Origin: an uncultured Poribacteria bacterium | Lineage (GTDB): Bacteria > Poribacteria > WGA-4E > WGA-3G | DNA length: 64,000 bases | NCBI GenBank assembly: GCA_951828515.1 | Contig: OX639992.1 | Location: 372,001 to 436,000, forward strand | Direction of reading: 5' to 3' | Shown: piece after piece, positions 8,472 through 16,964 of the stretch | Numbering within the stretch: the first letter of the stretch is position 1 | How the letters are laid out: each line of letters starts with the position of its first letter | Position numbers and translations under genes: made by a program | The notes under the pieces: model-generated | Database searches by the model: none | What the model was told of the DNA's origin: nothing | Seen by the model: only the letters and a program-made list of their open reading frames with translations

Positions 8472-9761
8472 CTCGCGACCGGATTAGCGTTGGCTGTTGC
8501 TGGTTGTGATAGTGATGATATAGAAGATACAGCAGTGACCGAAGAAGCGTTAGTAGAAGAGACTGTTATCGATATTGATGGACGGCAAGTGGTCGTCCTT
8601 GAAGGCAGATTGAACACCGATAAAACGCTCACTTCGGCTTACGATTATCTCCTCCGGGGTGCAGTATTTGTTGAAAGCGGCGCAACCTTAACCATTGAAG
8701 CGGGTGTCCACATTTACGGCGAGCAGGCAACGAATGGCACACTCATCATTGCCCAAGGTTCTAAGATCATGGCAGAAGGCACAGCATCTGACCCTATCGT
8801 TATGTCGAGTGATGCATTTGAAGGTTCCCGCGCACGGGGTCAGTGGGGCGGTTTGATTATCAACGGTCGCGCGCCCACGAACCAAGGCGTAACTTTCGGT
8901 GAAGGTGACACAGGTGCTTTCGGTGGAAACAATCCCGCTGACAGCAGCGGTGTACTCCGCTATGTCCGTGTCGAGTACGCGGGTATCGAATTTAGCCCTG
9001 ACAACGAGCTGAACGGTATCGCCTTTCAAGGTGTTGGATCCGGCACGGTCGTGGACCACATCCAAGTACACATGAACCAAGATGATGGCATTGAGATGTT
9101 CGGTGGCACCGTCAACCTGAAGTATGTCCTGGTTACGGGTGCCCGCGACGATTCTTTCGACTGGACAGACGGTTGGACAGGTAAAGCGCAGTTCCTCGTC
9201 GTGCAGCAGTATGGTGACGACGCTGATAACGGCTTTGAAGTTGACAACAGCAGTAAAGACAACGAGGCACAGCCCCGTTCCGCCGCGACGGTCTATAACG
9301 CGACGCTTGTCGGTGATCCCGACGGTCCAGAAAGCGATAACGGTCTGTTGATTCGTGAAGGTGCCGCTGGCGTCTTCGCAAACTTCATCGTCACCGGATT
9401 TAACAAAGTCGGACTCGATATCAACAACGAGGCGACCTACGCACAAGTGAAGAGCGGCAAACTGGTCGTAAAAAATAGTATCTTCTTTGAAAATGGGAAA
9501 GGCAATTTCAGCGATGAGAAAGACGACGATGGGTTCGATGAAGCCCGTTTTGCGGCTGACAACGGTAATAAAGAAACCGATCCGGGTTTGGTAGATCCGT
9601 TCAACAAGTCCGCCCCCGACTTCACACCCGGTGCCGAGGCAAATGCGGTAGCACCTGCCAGTCCACCCGCTGATGGTTTCTTTGAACAGGTTGACTTCAT
9701 CGGCGGTGTGAGTCCGAGCAACAACTGGACAATAGGATGGACAACCAGTGCGCGGCAGTAA
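8421..9761 (+). CDS. Lipoprotein with right-handed beta-helix-like repeats
   Basis: A 446-residue exported lipoprotein. The signal peptide ends in a lipobox at AVAGC, giving Cys near residue 29, followed by an acidic tether (DSDDIEDTAVTEE). The body has repeated strand-turn patterns typical of parallel beta-helices (GAVFVESGATLTIEAGVHIY, GTLIIAQGSKIMAEG, GTVVDHIQVHMNQDDGIEMF). Such proteins often bind polysaccharide or act at the cell surface. It lies between the TonB-dependent receptor and a second lipoprotein whose GTG start overlaps its stop by 14 bp, so it probably works with the receptor, perhaps as a surface ligand-binding partner. That role is inferred from context only. Confidence 0.85.
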   Translation: MKIRGLYQNWLFQLIVILATGLALAVAGCDSDDIEDTAVTEEALVEETVIDIDGRQVVVLEGRLNTDKTLTSAYDYLLRGAVFVESGATLTIEAGVHIYGEQATNGTLIIAQGSKIMAEGTASDPIVMSSDAFEGSRARGQWGGLIINGRAPTNQGVTFGEGDTGAFGGNNPADSSGVLRYVRVEYAGIEFSPDNELNGIAFQGVGSGTVVDHIQVHMNQDDGIEMFGGTVNLKYVLVTGARDDSFDWTDGWTGKAQFLVVQQYGDDADNGFEVDNSSKDNEAQPRSAATVYNATLVGDPDGPESDNGLLIREGAAGVFANFIVTGFNKVGLDINNEATYAQVKSGKLVVKNSIFFENGKGNFSDEKDDDGFDEARFAADNGNKETDPGLVDPFNKSAPDFTPGAEANAVAPASPPADGFFEQVDFIGGVSPSNNWTIGWTTSARQ

Positions 9762-10299
9762 TGAACGCACCATTTATATATTTCACACCCTTCTCACCAT
9801 ACTGTTTGTCTACAGCAGTTTGGTAGGGTGTGAAAAATTGGTTTGGGAAGACAGTCTCGACTCGCCGAGCCAACTCGGTCTGGCAGTCGTAGACGCACTG
9901 AATCGAAAAGATATTGAGCAGTTGGATCGTCTACGTGTGCAGCGCGAGGCGTATCTCGATTGGATTTGGTCCGCGTTCCCCGCAAGCCGTCCGCCGAACA
10001 ATTTTCCGGGCGACTTTGCATGGTCGAATCTAAATAAGAAATGTAACCTTGGTATGAAAAAGTGGATTGCTCAGTTCGGAGGTCATAATCTGAAGTTCGT
10101 TGACATCCGTTTCGATCGACCCGCGGAGACTTATGAAGGCTTCCGACTTTTGCGTGGAACCGTCTTGACGTTCCAAAACGTCGCTGGCGAAAAACGGGAA
10201 TTGGAGATTCTCGGCTCGGTAGTTGTTAAAAACGGTAAATATAAGTTACTGAGTTGTCAAGTACCCCCCGCTAAAGCAGGGGGCTTGTTAGAGTGTTAG
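9748..10299 (+). CDS. Small lipoprotein, C-terminus replaced by IS605-type sequence
   Basis: A 183-residue lipoprotein of unknown function. The start is a GTG with AGGATGG upstream; translation overlaps the preceding lipoprotein by 14 bp, suggesting coupling. The signal peptide ends in SSLVGC (Cys near 28). Residues 40-170 look like a compact alpha+beta domain (NTF2-like folds have similar size), not recognised further. The last 12 codons (VPPAKAGGLLEC) are read from the end hairpin of the IS element. If the IS is removed just after TGTCAA, the frame would continue as FPIRKL and stop, so the native protein was probably of almost equal length and may still function. Confidence 0.75.
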   Translation: MRGSNERTIYIFHTLLTILFVYSSLVGCEKLVWEDSLDSPSQLGLAVVDALNRKDIEQLDRLRVQREAYLDWIWSAFPASRPPNNFPGDFAWSNLNKKCNLGMKKWIAQFGGHNLKFVDIRFDRPAETYEGFRLLRGTVLTFQNVAGEKRELEILGSVVVKNGKYKLLSCQVPPAKAGGLLEC

Positions 10300-10420
10300 C
10301 TCCAACAAGCCAGTTGTAACAACTGATTTCTCGTTTCACAGAGGATGGTATCCCATACCTCTCCACGAAGGGCGCAAGCCGCCCTGTGTAAGATATTCAA
10401 AGCCGCGTTGTGGTCGCGGT
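10262..10420 (-). ncRNA. Predicted omega-RNA (reRNA) of the TnpB element
   Basis: In TnpB systems the guide RNA is read from the 3' part of tnpB through the right end of the element, with the guide taken from flanking DNA. Here that would run on the minus strand through the end of tnpB and the hairpin at 10264-10283. The guide would then begin at about 10261, reading into the lipoprotein gene (ACTTGACAACTCAGTAACTT or close to it). Only the hairpin and position are visible; length and the 5' end are inferred. Confidence 0.4.
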
Positions 10421-11516
10421 CGAGTTTCAACCCACAGAACTGACAATGGAACACACGCTCAGACAACTTCAGTTTAATAGGCGATTTCTGGCAGCAGTGC
10501 GAACAGGTTTGACTCGTATGGTGCGGTGGCACTTGATGGAAATGTTTGCCATCGCGCTTTGCGACCCAACTGCACCAGTCAAAGAACGTACCCCAAGACG
10601 CGTCAGAAATAGACTTCGCAAGGTGTCGGTTCTTGACCATATTGCTGGGCTTGAGTTTCTCGGCAACAACGGCATCAAACCCTTTGTGGTGAAAAAGTTT
10701 GTAAGCCGTTTTCGCGATAAAATCAAGACGTTGACAGGCAACAATATCTGCCTGTTTCGCCAATGCGTCCTTTGCCTTATACCAGCGTTTACTTCGGTAG
10801 TGCTTGCGCGAAAGGTCGCGATGCAAGCGTATCAACTTCTGTTCAGCTTGGCGATAAAAGCGTGGGTTGCCCTCTTTTCTCCCTTCGGAGGTCGTCAGAA
10901 AATCGTGTGTTCCAACATCTATACCACAAGCAGACTTTGGAACACATTTCAGTGTGTCCGGCACTTCACAGACGATAAAGCAATACCAGCCGCGGGCCGT
11001 CTTTTTCAACGTGACCTCTTTCGGGTCTCCGACGATTCGACGGTGTTGGCGGATTTTGACTTCACCGAGTTTCGGTACTTTCAAGCCGTTATACCGAGTG
11101 CCTGTGGAGCGGATAGGATTCTGACGGACACGTTCACCCGTCTTGAGTTTGTGTTTTCGCAAGTTCCACGTCAGCGAGCGAACAGAACGCTTGAACTTCG
11201 GATACCCCTTTTTCTCCGCATTCTCTCGACATCGGCGTTGGAAATGCTCATGCGCGGCGTTAACGCGTTTGATCGTAGACACCTGCATATCTTGCGAATG
11301 CTCAGAATAGTGAGAGGTCGTGGCGCGGAGTGTTTTCAGATGGTTAATCTGGTCATACATCGACACAGACTTACGACCATAGTCCCACATCTGCGAACGC
11401 ATCTGGAGCATGTAGTTCTGCAACTGCTTTTGATGGCGCAACTCCGAAAAAAGCCAACGTTCTTCTGTTTTCGTAGGCTTCGCACGGAACTTGAATGTCA
11501 TTTTCATGATTTTCAC
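10296..11516 (-). CDS. tnpB: TnpB RNA-guided endonuclease (OrfB, IS605 family)
   Basis: A 406-residue ancestor-type relative of Cas12 that uses an RNA from the end of its own element to cut DNA. All catalytic positions look intact: RuvC-I Asp in GIDVG (D200), RuvC-II Glu in VVAEKL (E286), a four-Cys zinc ribbon (C338, C341, C358, C361) and RuvC-III DRDHNAALNI (near 366-375). The N-terminal helix-turn-helix region begins MTFKFRAKPTKTEE. Length is normal, so the enzyme may be active. Biological roles known for the family are retention of the element at its donor site and occasional domestication. No tnpA accompanies it. Confidence 0.95.
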   Translation of the reverse strand: MKIMKMTFKFRAKPTKTEERWLFSELRHQKQLQNYMLQMRSQMWDYGRKSVSMYDQINHLKTLRATTSHYSEHSQDMQVSTIKRVNAAHEHFQRRCRENAEKKGYPKFKRSVRSLTWNLRKHKLKTGERVRQNPIRSTGTRYNGLKVPKLGEVKIRQHRRIVGDPKEVTLKKTARGWYCFIVCEVPDTLKCVPKSACGIDVGTHDFLTTSEGRKEGNPRFYRQAEQKLIRLHRDLSRKHYRSKRWYKAKDALAKQADIVACQRLDFIAKTAYKLFHHKGFDAVVAEKLKPSNMVKNRHLAKSISDASWGTFFDWCSWVAKRDGKHFHQVPPHHTSQTCSHCCQKSPIKLKLSERVFHCQFCGLKLDRDHNAALNILHRAACALRGEVWDTILCETRNQLLQLACWS

Positions 11517-11788
11517 GTATCACGCCTTTAACCCCTTCATAGTGGGTAGGCAGACACGTTACCAAGTGGTAACGCTATGAATGTCTGCCAACGTGATACA
11601 TCTATTAAACCATATTTTACTGAGAATGTCAAGTGTTTTTTCAAAAAAACGCTGTGGCCTCACACACGAGGGCGGATTTTCCTCCCCCCGCTAAAGCGTG
11701 GGGGTTTCCAATCCGTAAACTTTGATGAAGATTAATTACCGACATAGCACACCTGCGGGGTGCTGAAAGGAAACAGGAGTAGAAGAAT

Positions 11789-12664
11789 ATGAGAACGGTT
11801 ACCGATATTCAGCGGCAGAACCGAGAAGCTGCCCAACAACGAAAAAAGAAAGCGATTCGAATCGCAAGTAGTTTCGCAATCGGACTGCATGTCGTCGGGA
11901 TTATCGTTGGGGCTATCTACTTTGTTCGGAAAACCGTGTTGGAGATGCCCAACGATAAAGTAGAAAGTGTTGTTTTGGAAGCCGAGAAACCGCAACCCAA
12001 ACGTCGTACGCCACCGCGCACAACACGCAAACCGAAACAACCGAAGTTTTCTAAGATCCAAGCCCCCAAAGGACAGGCTGTTACGACGAGTGCTAAAATC
12101 CCGATGGGTAACGCACGTTTCACACTACCGTCGAGTGACGTTTCGACACGCCCGGTCATGGCACCGAGTACAGTTGGCATCGGCAAAAATCTGTTCAAAG
12201 CAACACAACAACAAGCAAATATTGTCACAATGCTGCCGAAGTTCGAGGTGCCGAAGTTTGAGAGTACAAGCTTGGTCACAAGAATGGATATGGGAACAAA
12301 TCTCGCACAAACGGAATTCAACGATCCGGGGAATCTGGAACTCGCCTCTGTCAATTTAGGGGATGCGAAACAGTCGTTTAACGCATTCTTAAAGGCGGTT
12401 CGGGACCGAATCAAACAGGTTCAACGGTTCCCACCGCGTGTTCGGAATTTAGATGACGGTGCGAGCACCACCGTCCGGTTCACGCTTTTCAAAGATGGCA
12501 CGATTCGGAATCCGACAGTCACGGATACTTCCGGCTCAAAGGCACTGGATAGTGCGGCGATTGCGGCTGTTCAAAATGCGGTGCCGTATCCCGTCTTCCC
12601 TGAAGGGCAGGAAGGGAACAGTTTGCGGCTTGAACTCCCGATTATTTTCGAGTTGACGAATTAA
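11789..12664 (+). CDS. TonB-family energy transducer
   Basis: A 291-residue inner-membrane protein that passes proton-motive force to outer-membrane receptors. Layout: cytoplasmic basic stretch (QQRKKKAIRIA), one membrane anchor near 33-52 (FAIGLHVVGIIVGAIYFV), a proline/lysine-rich periplasmic linker (KPQPKRRTPPRTTRKPKQPK), a long spacer, and a C-terminal TonB domain near 195-291 (RFPPRVRNLDDGASTTVRFT, then KALDSAAIAAVQNA). The context says it energises the receptor at 5072-7942. It is followed 23 bp later by a strong terminator, so it closes the module. The IS element upstream may force it to use its own promoter. Confidence 0.9.
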   Translation: MRTVTDIQRQNREAAQQRKKKAIRIASSFAIGLHVVGIIVGAIYFVRKTVLEMPNDKVESVVLEAEKPQPKRRTPPRTTRKPKQPKFSKIQAPKGQAVTTSAKIPMGNARFTLPSSDVSTRPVMAPSTVGIGKNLFKATQQQANIVTMLPKFEVPKFESTSLVTRMDMGTNLAQTEFNDPGNLELASVNLGDAKQSFNAFLKAVRDRIKQVQRFPPRVRNLDDGASTTVRFTLFKDGTIRNPTVTDTSGSKALDSAAIAAVQNAVPYPVFPEGQEGNSLRLELPIIFELTN

Positions 12665-12687
12665 CCGATAGTATCTGACGTAAGGCA

Positions 12688-12716
12688 GGGACGACTCTTG
12701 GGGTCGTCCCTTTTTT
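12688..12716 (+). terminator. Rho-independent terminator after the TonB gene
   Basis: GGGACGAC (12688-12695) pairs with GTCGTCCC (12703-12710) around a 7-base loop, followed directly by TTTTTTG. Position, 23 bp after the TonB stop, fits termination of the uptake module. Confidence 0.9.
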
Positions 12717-12780
12717 GTTTGTCTGAATCGCGGATTATCACAGATTTAGCAGATTACGCGGATTTTGGCACCTGTTGAGT

Positions 12781-15700
12781 TCACTCTGTTTTGAGTGCAT
12801 ATACGCCTCGTCGGACCTTTACGATTTCGCCTGTTTTTACAAGCCGCGTGAGTTCATTATTTATCGCTTTTGGATGTCCCTGAATAACAGAAACGAGTTC
12901 TGCTGTCTTTTTCTCACCATCAGCAAGGAGGGAGCGGATTTGCTCTTGATAAGGGACACGTAACTTTTTCACGCCCCTAAGTCTATGTAGCATGCGCGTT
13001 GTTTGTCTTTCAGAGTATCCCAAGACACGCCGTACCTCTTCTCTGCTGGATTCGGCATTTAGGTTCTTACGTTCTGTTTCAAAACGCTGGCGTGTAGCTA
13101 TCACCTCAGGAAGTTTGTCTAACCCACCAGCGACTTCAAAATCTTCCCAGTCGAACAGGAGGGTCTCAGGTCTATCGGTAATATCTGGCAGTGGAAAGCT
13201 TGTAATCAACACAACCTTCTTACCTGGCAAGCGATTCAATCCGGTACGTCCGATAATCTTTGAGAGTAAATCAACAACATGTTGTTCATAAACACTTTGG
13301 ACGCGCTCATCTTTATAGCTGTAAGCATCTGTTTTTATGTCATAACGGAGAGGTTTCTCGTCGTTTCCAAATAGAATCTGTGCTCGCCGCCAAATAATAC
13401 CAGGTTCCCAGCGTGGCATGCCAACTATCCAAACGACTTGTGTTTCTTGAAAAGCGGTCTCCAGACGCTCCAACTTTTTGAAATCCGTTATGAAACAGAC
13501 GTTTTCCTTTTCTGCGACCTCTGCCAAATGTTCAATAATTAACTGATCGGTGATGATCGCATGCTTAACACTCGGATTTCGCTCAATTTCTTCTTGGATA
13601 CCGAGTAAGATCCGCTGTCCGGTTTTAGAGACTCCAATAACATCCCAACTGTTGTTATATTCTAATATTGTTTCCAGTGGATAAGTACCTGTGCGGATCT
13701 GAAAAACTTGATTTCCCGCAATCCAAGCAGTCGGTTTGATGCAAATAGCCTCGATTTCTTCATCTGGAAACACATTCCGCAAATCTTGCTTTGAAAGGGT
13801 TGATGACATCAGCAGAAGGCGTTTAACGCTTGGGTGTAGCCCCGGTGGCATCCAGAACCATAAGACTTTGTGCTGCCATATCATGGGAGCGTCGGCATCG
13901 CGTGTGTAATACGTAAAGAAATGCTTCAGCTGATGCCAGAGTGTCCAATTCGGATACCGACAAACAGCGGGAAATTTCCCAATGCTCTGGACGGTTTCTA
14001 TGTCCAAGATGCCCAGCCGAATTGCCTGCTCCATGGATATCTGTATTTTTATGTCTTCATTAGGCAGAAAGGACTTGAGTTGGAGAAAGGGCACCCCATT
14101 CGCCATGAATCTATCTGCGGCGTTATCATCTAAAGGGATATGGGTAGTCGCGCCTCCCTCAAACTCAATGCTGAAGTGCGCCAATTCTTTTCCAGTTTCT
14201 GCATCAACAGTCCAACGTTCCACTACCTTACCCGGCAAATTGACCAAGCCCATTTGTCTGACGAGTTCCGCTTCGTGTTGTTGGAAGGCCTGCATTACGA
14301 CGCGAATTCGACCGACAGCACTATCATTAGGATAGTCTTTAATTTCCAATGCGTCCAGTAGAGCCTGGGCAAAGTTACCTAAGATATCCCCTTGCCAGTT
14401 GACACACCATTCCTCTAATGTATTTTTTGATATATCAGTAAAAAAAAACAAACCGTGTGCATGCACTTCATCAATGATACAAAGCTGCTGTGTATCATTG
14501 ACTTCCTCAAGAATCTCTTCGACCAGTTCAGAGTATTGCGGATCGAAAAACTGATAAGGTGTGCCAGATATTTGCGCCTTAGCGTGTTTTAGGGCGGTAG
14601 GTTGTGATAAATACCCGCGTTGCTGACACGCTGTATAGACTCGACACTGCGGACAGATGATTTCATTCGGGTCTCCACCCTTTTTCTCAAGTGCCTCACA
14701 CCGATCATAATCCTCACAGACGTTTCCGTGTTGAAAAGGATTCGCCATGCGCGCCTCAACGGGTATCTCTTTAACCTCGTTCCACCGGTACCGTCGCGCT
14801 CTCCAGCGTGCTACCGATGGTAAGTTTTGCTGATGAAAGAGGTTTACTGCCGCTTCCACCGTCCAGAATCCGGCGTTTAAACTGATCGCACCGCCACTGA
14901 GAACATAGGCACCTACCGCGTGGCTTTTCCCCGCGCCGGTCTCGGCAATAAGTCCAGTGATGCGTGCAGTTCCCTTAAAAGCACGCTGTATCTGAACTGC
15001 ACTCTCTTCGAGAGTTTCATAAACCTTATGGATGTGTTCAGGTTTCTGCAGCACTGGTAATGGACGTTTTATTGCTAAAGGACTCAATTTCCCTTCCCGT
15101 ACTGCGAGGACTTTATCGGATATAAGCAAACCTGCAGCGGGTAGCAGTGGCAGAATACCGGTATCGTCCCAGACATCCGTTATTTGTGTTGCTTCGGTTG
15201 GCAACCCGGCATCAGACATAGATGCCCGAATCCACACTGCCCCGTTGTCCTCCCATAACCACACGCGTCTCTCCTCAACTCTGCCTACATGCTGAGTCCA
15301 GAGATGCAAACCGTTCTCTTGGCGGACATAAGAAAAACCACGCTTCATAAACGCCTCTTTCGCGAGGTCTAAACGGAGTGAACCGAGCGATGGTGGTGCA
15401 AGAGTGCCGGATTGGGAATCGGATTCCAGTATACGCTGTCGAGGTGGTGCTGGTTCGTGAAGCATCGCCCGGAGAGTATCAATAAAGGGAAAGATGACCT
15501 CCTTGGAAACCACGGGTGGGTCTAACAAATTCCCAAGTAGAATCTCGTAGCGTCCATCCCAACGACTATAGCCCTTCTCTCCTAAGATTTCGAGATACAC
15601 GTCTTGCTGGTGTGGGTTTTCCACGGTTGGTGAGTGTTTATAGATATACAGTCTGTCCTCTTCAGCATTTGGATGGAGATAGTCTGGGATTCTACAAGAA

Positions 15701-16176
15701 AAACGCAATCCACTGGACTTTGAAAGTGTCAGAAGCGGATTCGCAACGGCGTTGACGAGTGGCTCAATACAGGCAATGACGGTATCGGGTGCGGCACAGA
15801 GTGCCTCGTATTTAAAATCGAAATCGTGCCATCGTGCGCCATCGCGTTCCGACGGGATACCGGTATATACCTGAAGCCCCCACGATCTGTGCCACTGTCC
15901 GATTCCCCAATCTTCTATTTTTTGGCGTTTCAAGAACCTTTCGCCACCAAAAGATCTTGGACCGCGATCGTTCTCAGGAGCGCGACCGATCGGCATAAAA
16001 GAGATGTCTGCCTGCTCCAAGTCATAGAGTCTCACAGGACATCTGTGAGTGCAATAGACTGTGAACTGATAAGGAAGCCCCGCGTACGGTGCGGGTGTTA
16101 CGATGGTGCTACGCTGTCGAAGTGGCTTCTCATGACGTTCGTGGCAATATTGAATAAGATCTTTCAAGGCGTTCAT
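12781..16176 (-). CDS. Large primase-like/helicase-like protein with Cys cluster and C-terminal winged helices
   Basis: An 1131-residue protein, not recognised as a named family. Residues about 1-240 resemble an archaeo-eukaryotic primase/PrimPol domain: HDFDF near 117-121 as a possible DxD motif, SKSSGLRFS near 152-160, and a strand-rich EILGEKGYSRWDGRYEILL. Residues from about 395 form a helicase-type ATPase: Walker A AETGAGKS at 411-418, then five cysteines (487, 493, 508, 511, 517) placed as an Fe-S or zinc cluster is in XPD/DinG helicases, and Walker B with DEVH at 569-572. The motif LLLMSSTLSKQDL matches helicase motif III/IV spacing. The last ~110 residues hold two helix-turn-helix units. 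It is a single gene, convergent with the TonB terminator. Replication of a lost mobile element or a defence role are both possible. Confidence 0.65.
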   Translation of the reverse strand: MNALKDLIQYCHERHEKPLRQRSTIVTPAPYAGLPYQFTVYCTHRCPVRLYDLEQADISFMPIGRAPENDRGPRSFGGERFLKRQKIEDWGIGQWHRSWGLQVYTGIPSERDGARWHDFDFKYEALCAAPDTVIACIEPLVNAVANPLLTLSKSSGLRFSCRIPDYLHPNAEEDRLYIYKHSPTVENPHQQDVYLEILGEKGYSRWDGRYEILLGNLLDPPVVSKEVIFPFIDTLRAMLHEPAPPRQRILESDSQSGTLAPPSLGSLRLDLAKEAFMKRGFSYVRQENGLHLWTQHVGRVEERRVWLWEDNGAVWIRASMSDAGLPTEATQITDVWDDTGILPLLPAAGLLISDKVLAVREGKLSPLAIKRPLPVLQKPEHIHKVYETLEESAVQIQRAFKGTARITGLIAETGAGKSHAVGAYVLSGGAISLNAGFWTVEAAVNLFHQQNLPSVARWRARRYRWNEVKEIPVEARMANPFQHGNVCEDYDRCEALEKKGGDPNEIICPQCRVYTACQQRGYLSQPTALKHAKAQISGTPYQFFDPQYSELVEEILEEVNDTQQLCIIDEVHAHGLFFFTDISKNTLEEWCVNWQGDILGNFAQALLDALEIKDYPNDSAVGRIRVVMQAFQQHEAELVRQMGLVNLPGKVVERWTVDAETGKELAHFSIEFEGGATTHIPLDDNAADRFMANGVPFLQLKSFLPNEDIKIQISMEQAIRLGILDIETVQSIGKFPAVCRYPNWTLWHQLKHFFTYYTRDADAPMIWQHKVLWFWMPPGLHPSVKRLLLMSSTLSKQDLRNVFPDEEIEAICIKPTAWIAGNQVFQIRTGTYPLETILEYNNSWDVIGVSKTGQRILLGIQEEIERNPSVKHAIITDQLIIEHLAEVAEKENVCFITDFKKLERLETAFQETQVVWIVGMPRWEPGIIWRRAQILFGNDEKPLRYDIKTDAYSYKDERVQSVYEQHVVDLLSKIIGRTGLNRLPGKKVVLITSFPLPDITDRPETLLFDWEDFEVAGGLDKLPEVIATRQRFETERKNLNAESSREEVRRVLGYSERQTTRMLHRLRGVKKLRVPYQEQIRSLLADGEKKTAELVSVIQGHPKAINNELTRLVKTGEIVKVRRGVYALKTE

Positions 16177-16482
16177 GGTTTAAAAAGATAGGGTGCGAAA
16201 ACCTTAGAGACTGTCAAGTTAGAACAGACAATGACTGGTAGGGCATCATATCACACATCTGCTTTTTAGTCAAATTCTTAAGGCGAGTAAAATCGGTGAT
16301 AGCAAGACTTTAGGCAGACATTTATGTGGGGTAAAAAATAACAGAATGTATTAAGTAAATCGTATGAATATGGATTTTTGTTTTAACTTAAGAAAACCTG
16401 GGTAAAGATCTATTTCTTTCTGAATTACTCCGCAAACTTATCAAGAAAAATAACACTTTCATACTCTTTTTGCAGATTTAAT

Positions 16483-16512
16483 TTGACTTAATTGAATCAA
16501 TTTTAGTATACT
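16483..16512 (+). promoter_or_regulatory. Sigma-70-like promoter, rightward
   Basis: TTGACT and TATACT are separated by 18 bp. The spacer contains ATTGAATCAAT, an 11-bp imperfect palindrome that could be an operator. It is 450 bp before the TolC start, with the MITE in between, so if used it gives a long leader. Confidence 0.5.
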
Positions 16513-16758
16513 TTAAAACCGTATTAGGTCTATATATTATACTATAACTATAAAAAATATTGGCTAAATATAACTTTAAGCAGTTTACCCGGCAGTCACC
16601 TTAGGCTAACACGTTGGATCTAATCAGCTTACCCTCGGCGCAAATAAAAAAGATTCAAGGGAGGAGACGCTTGCATAGAGTTGCCTGAAAAAACGAGGCA
16701 TAAATTCAGGTGGTGAGAGGTAAACTTGCAAACGCCGTCAACTGAACATGACTGAATC

Positions 16759-16890
16759 AGGACTTACGCAAAATCAAAGAATTCAGTCTATTATGGCGCA
16801 ATCAGTGCGGTTAGGGGATTTGGTCTGGGAATAGACCAAATCCATTCCTCGTATTACATTCCGCACCTACCGGGGACGTGCGTAAGTCCT
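16759..16890. mobile_element. 132-bp MITE with AGGACTTACGCA inverted ends (copy 1)
   Basis: Perfect 12-bp terminal inverted repeats (AGGACTTACGCA at 16759-16770, TGCGTAAGTCCT at 16879-16890) enclose non-coding DNA. A second copy lies at 29164-29280, sharing 28 of the last 30 bases, including CCGCACCTACCGGGG. Similar ends are known on cyanobacterial and other IS-derived MITEs. No transposase for it is in the window. Confidence 0.85.
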
Positions 16891-16964
16891 ATGAATGCTG
16901 TATTGATAGTGTGTCGTGGGGTAAACCATCGCGTAAGGTAAATTATCTTTTCAGAGAGGTGTAT

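Larger units (their letters stand above)
10262..11706 (-). mobile_element. IS605-type element carrying tnpB only
   Basis: Both ends carry similar subterminal hairpins: 10264-10283 (CCCCC, CTAAAGCA, GGGGG) and 11685-11704 (CCCCCGCTAAAGCGTGGGGG). Between them is a single intact tnpB on the minus strand. No tnpA (Y1 HUH transposase) is present, so movement would need TnpA from elsewhere. IS200/IS605 elements have hairpin ends instead of inverted repeats and make no target duplication, as seen here. The exact termini are not certain to within a few bases. The element splits the receptor/lipoprotein genes from the TonB gene. Confidence 0.85.
16177..16964. other. AT-rich 0.8-kb spacer upstream of the efflux operon
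   Basis: No credible gene. From 16200 to 16620 the DNA is markedly AT-rich. A sigma-70-like promoter is visible (TTGACT 16483-16488, 18-bp spacer, TATACT 16507-16512) pointing toward the TolC gene; a small palindrome, ATTGAATCAAT, lies between the boxes. A MITE occupies 16759-16890. The divergent promoter of the primase-helicase gene must also lie near the left edge, but no clear boxes were assigned. Confidence 0.55.

Noticed and set aside
8688-9773. A 361-residue minus-strand frame
   Set aside because: Antisense shadow of the beta-helix lipoprotein, which has a clear lipobox and repeats.
10410-11531. A 373-residue plus-strand frame
   Set aside because: It is the full antisense of tnpB, whose catalytic motifs are on the other strand; the plus-strand product shows no domain.
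12781-16176. Cas3 or another CRISPR-associated helicase
   Set aside because: There is no HD nuclease motif, no repeats and no other cas gene nearby.
16177-16964. Replication origin in the AT-rich gap
   Set aside because: AT-rich, but no cluster of DnaA boxes and no dnaA/dnaN genes; a promoter and MITE explain what is visible.
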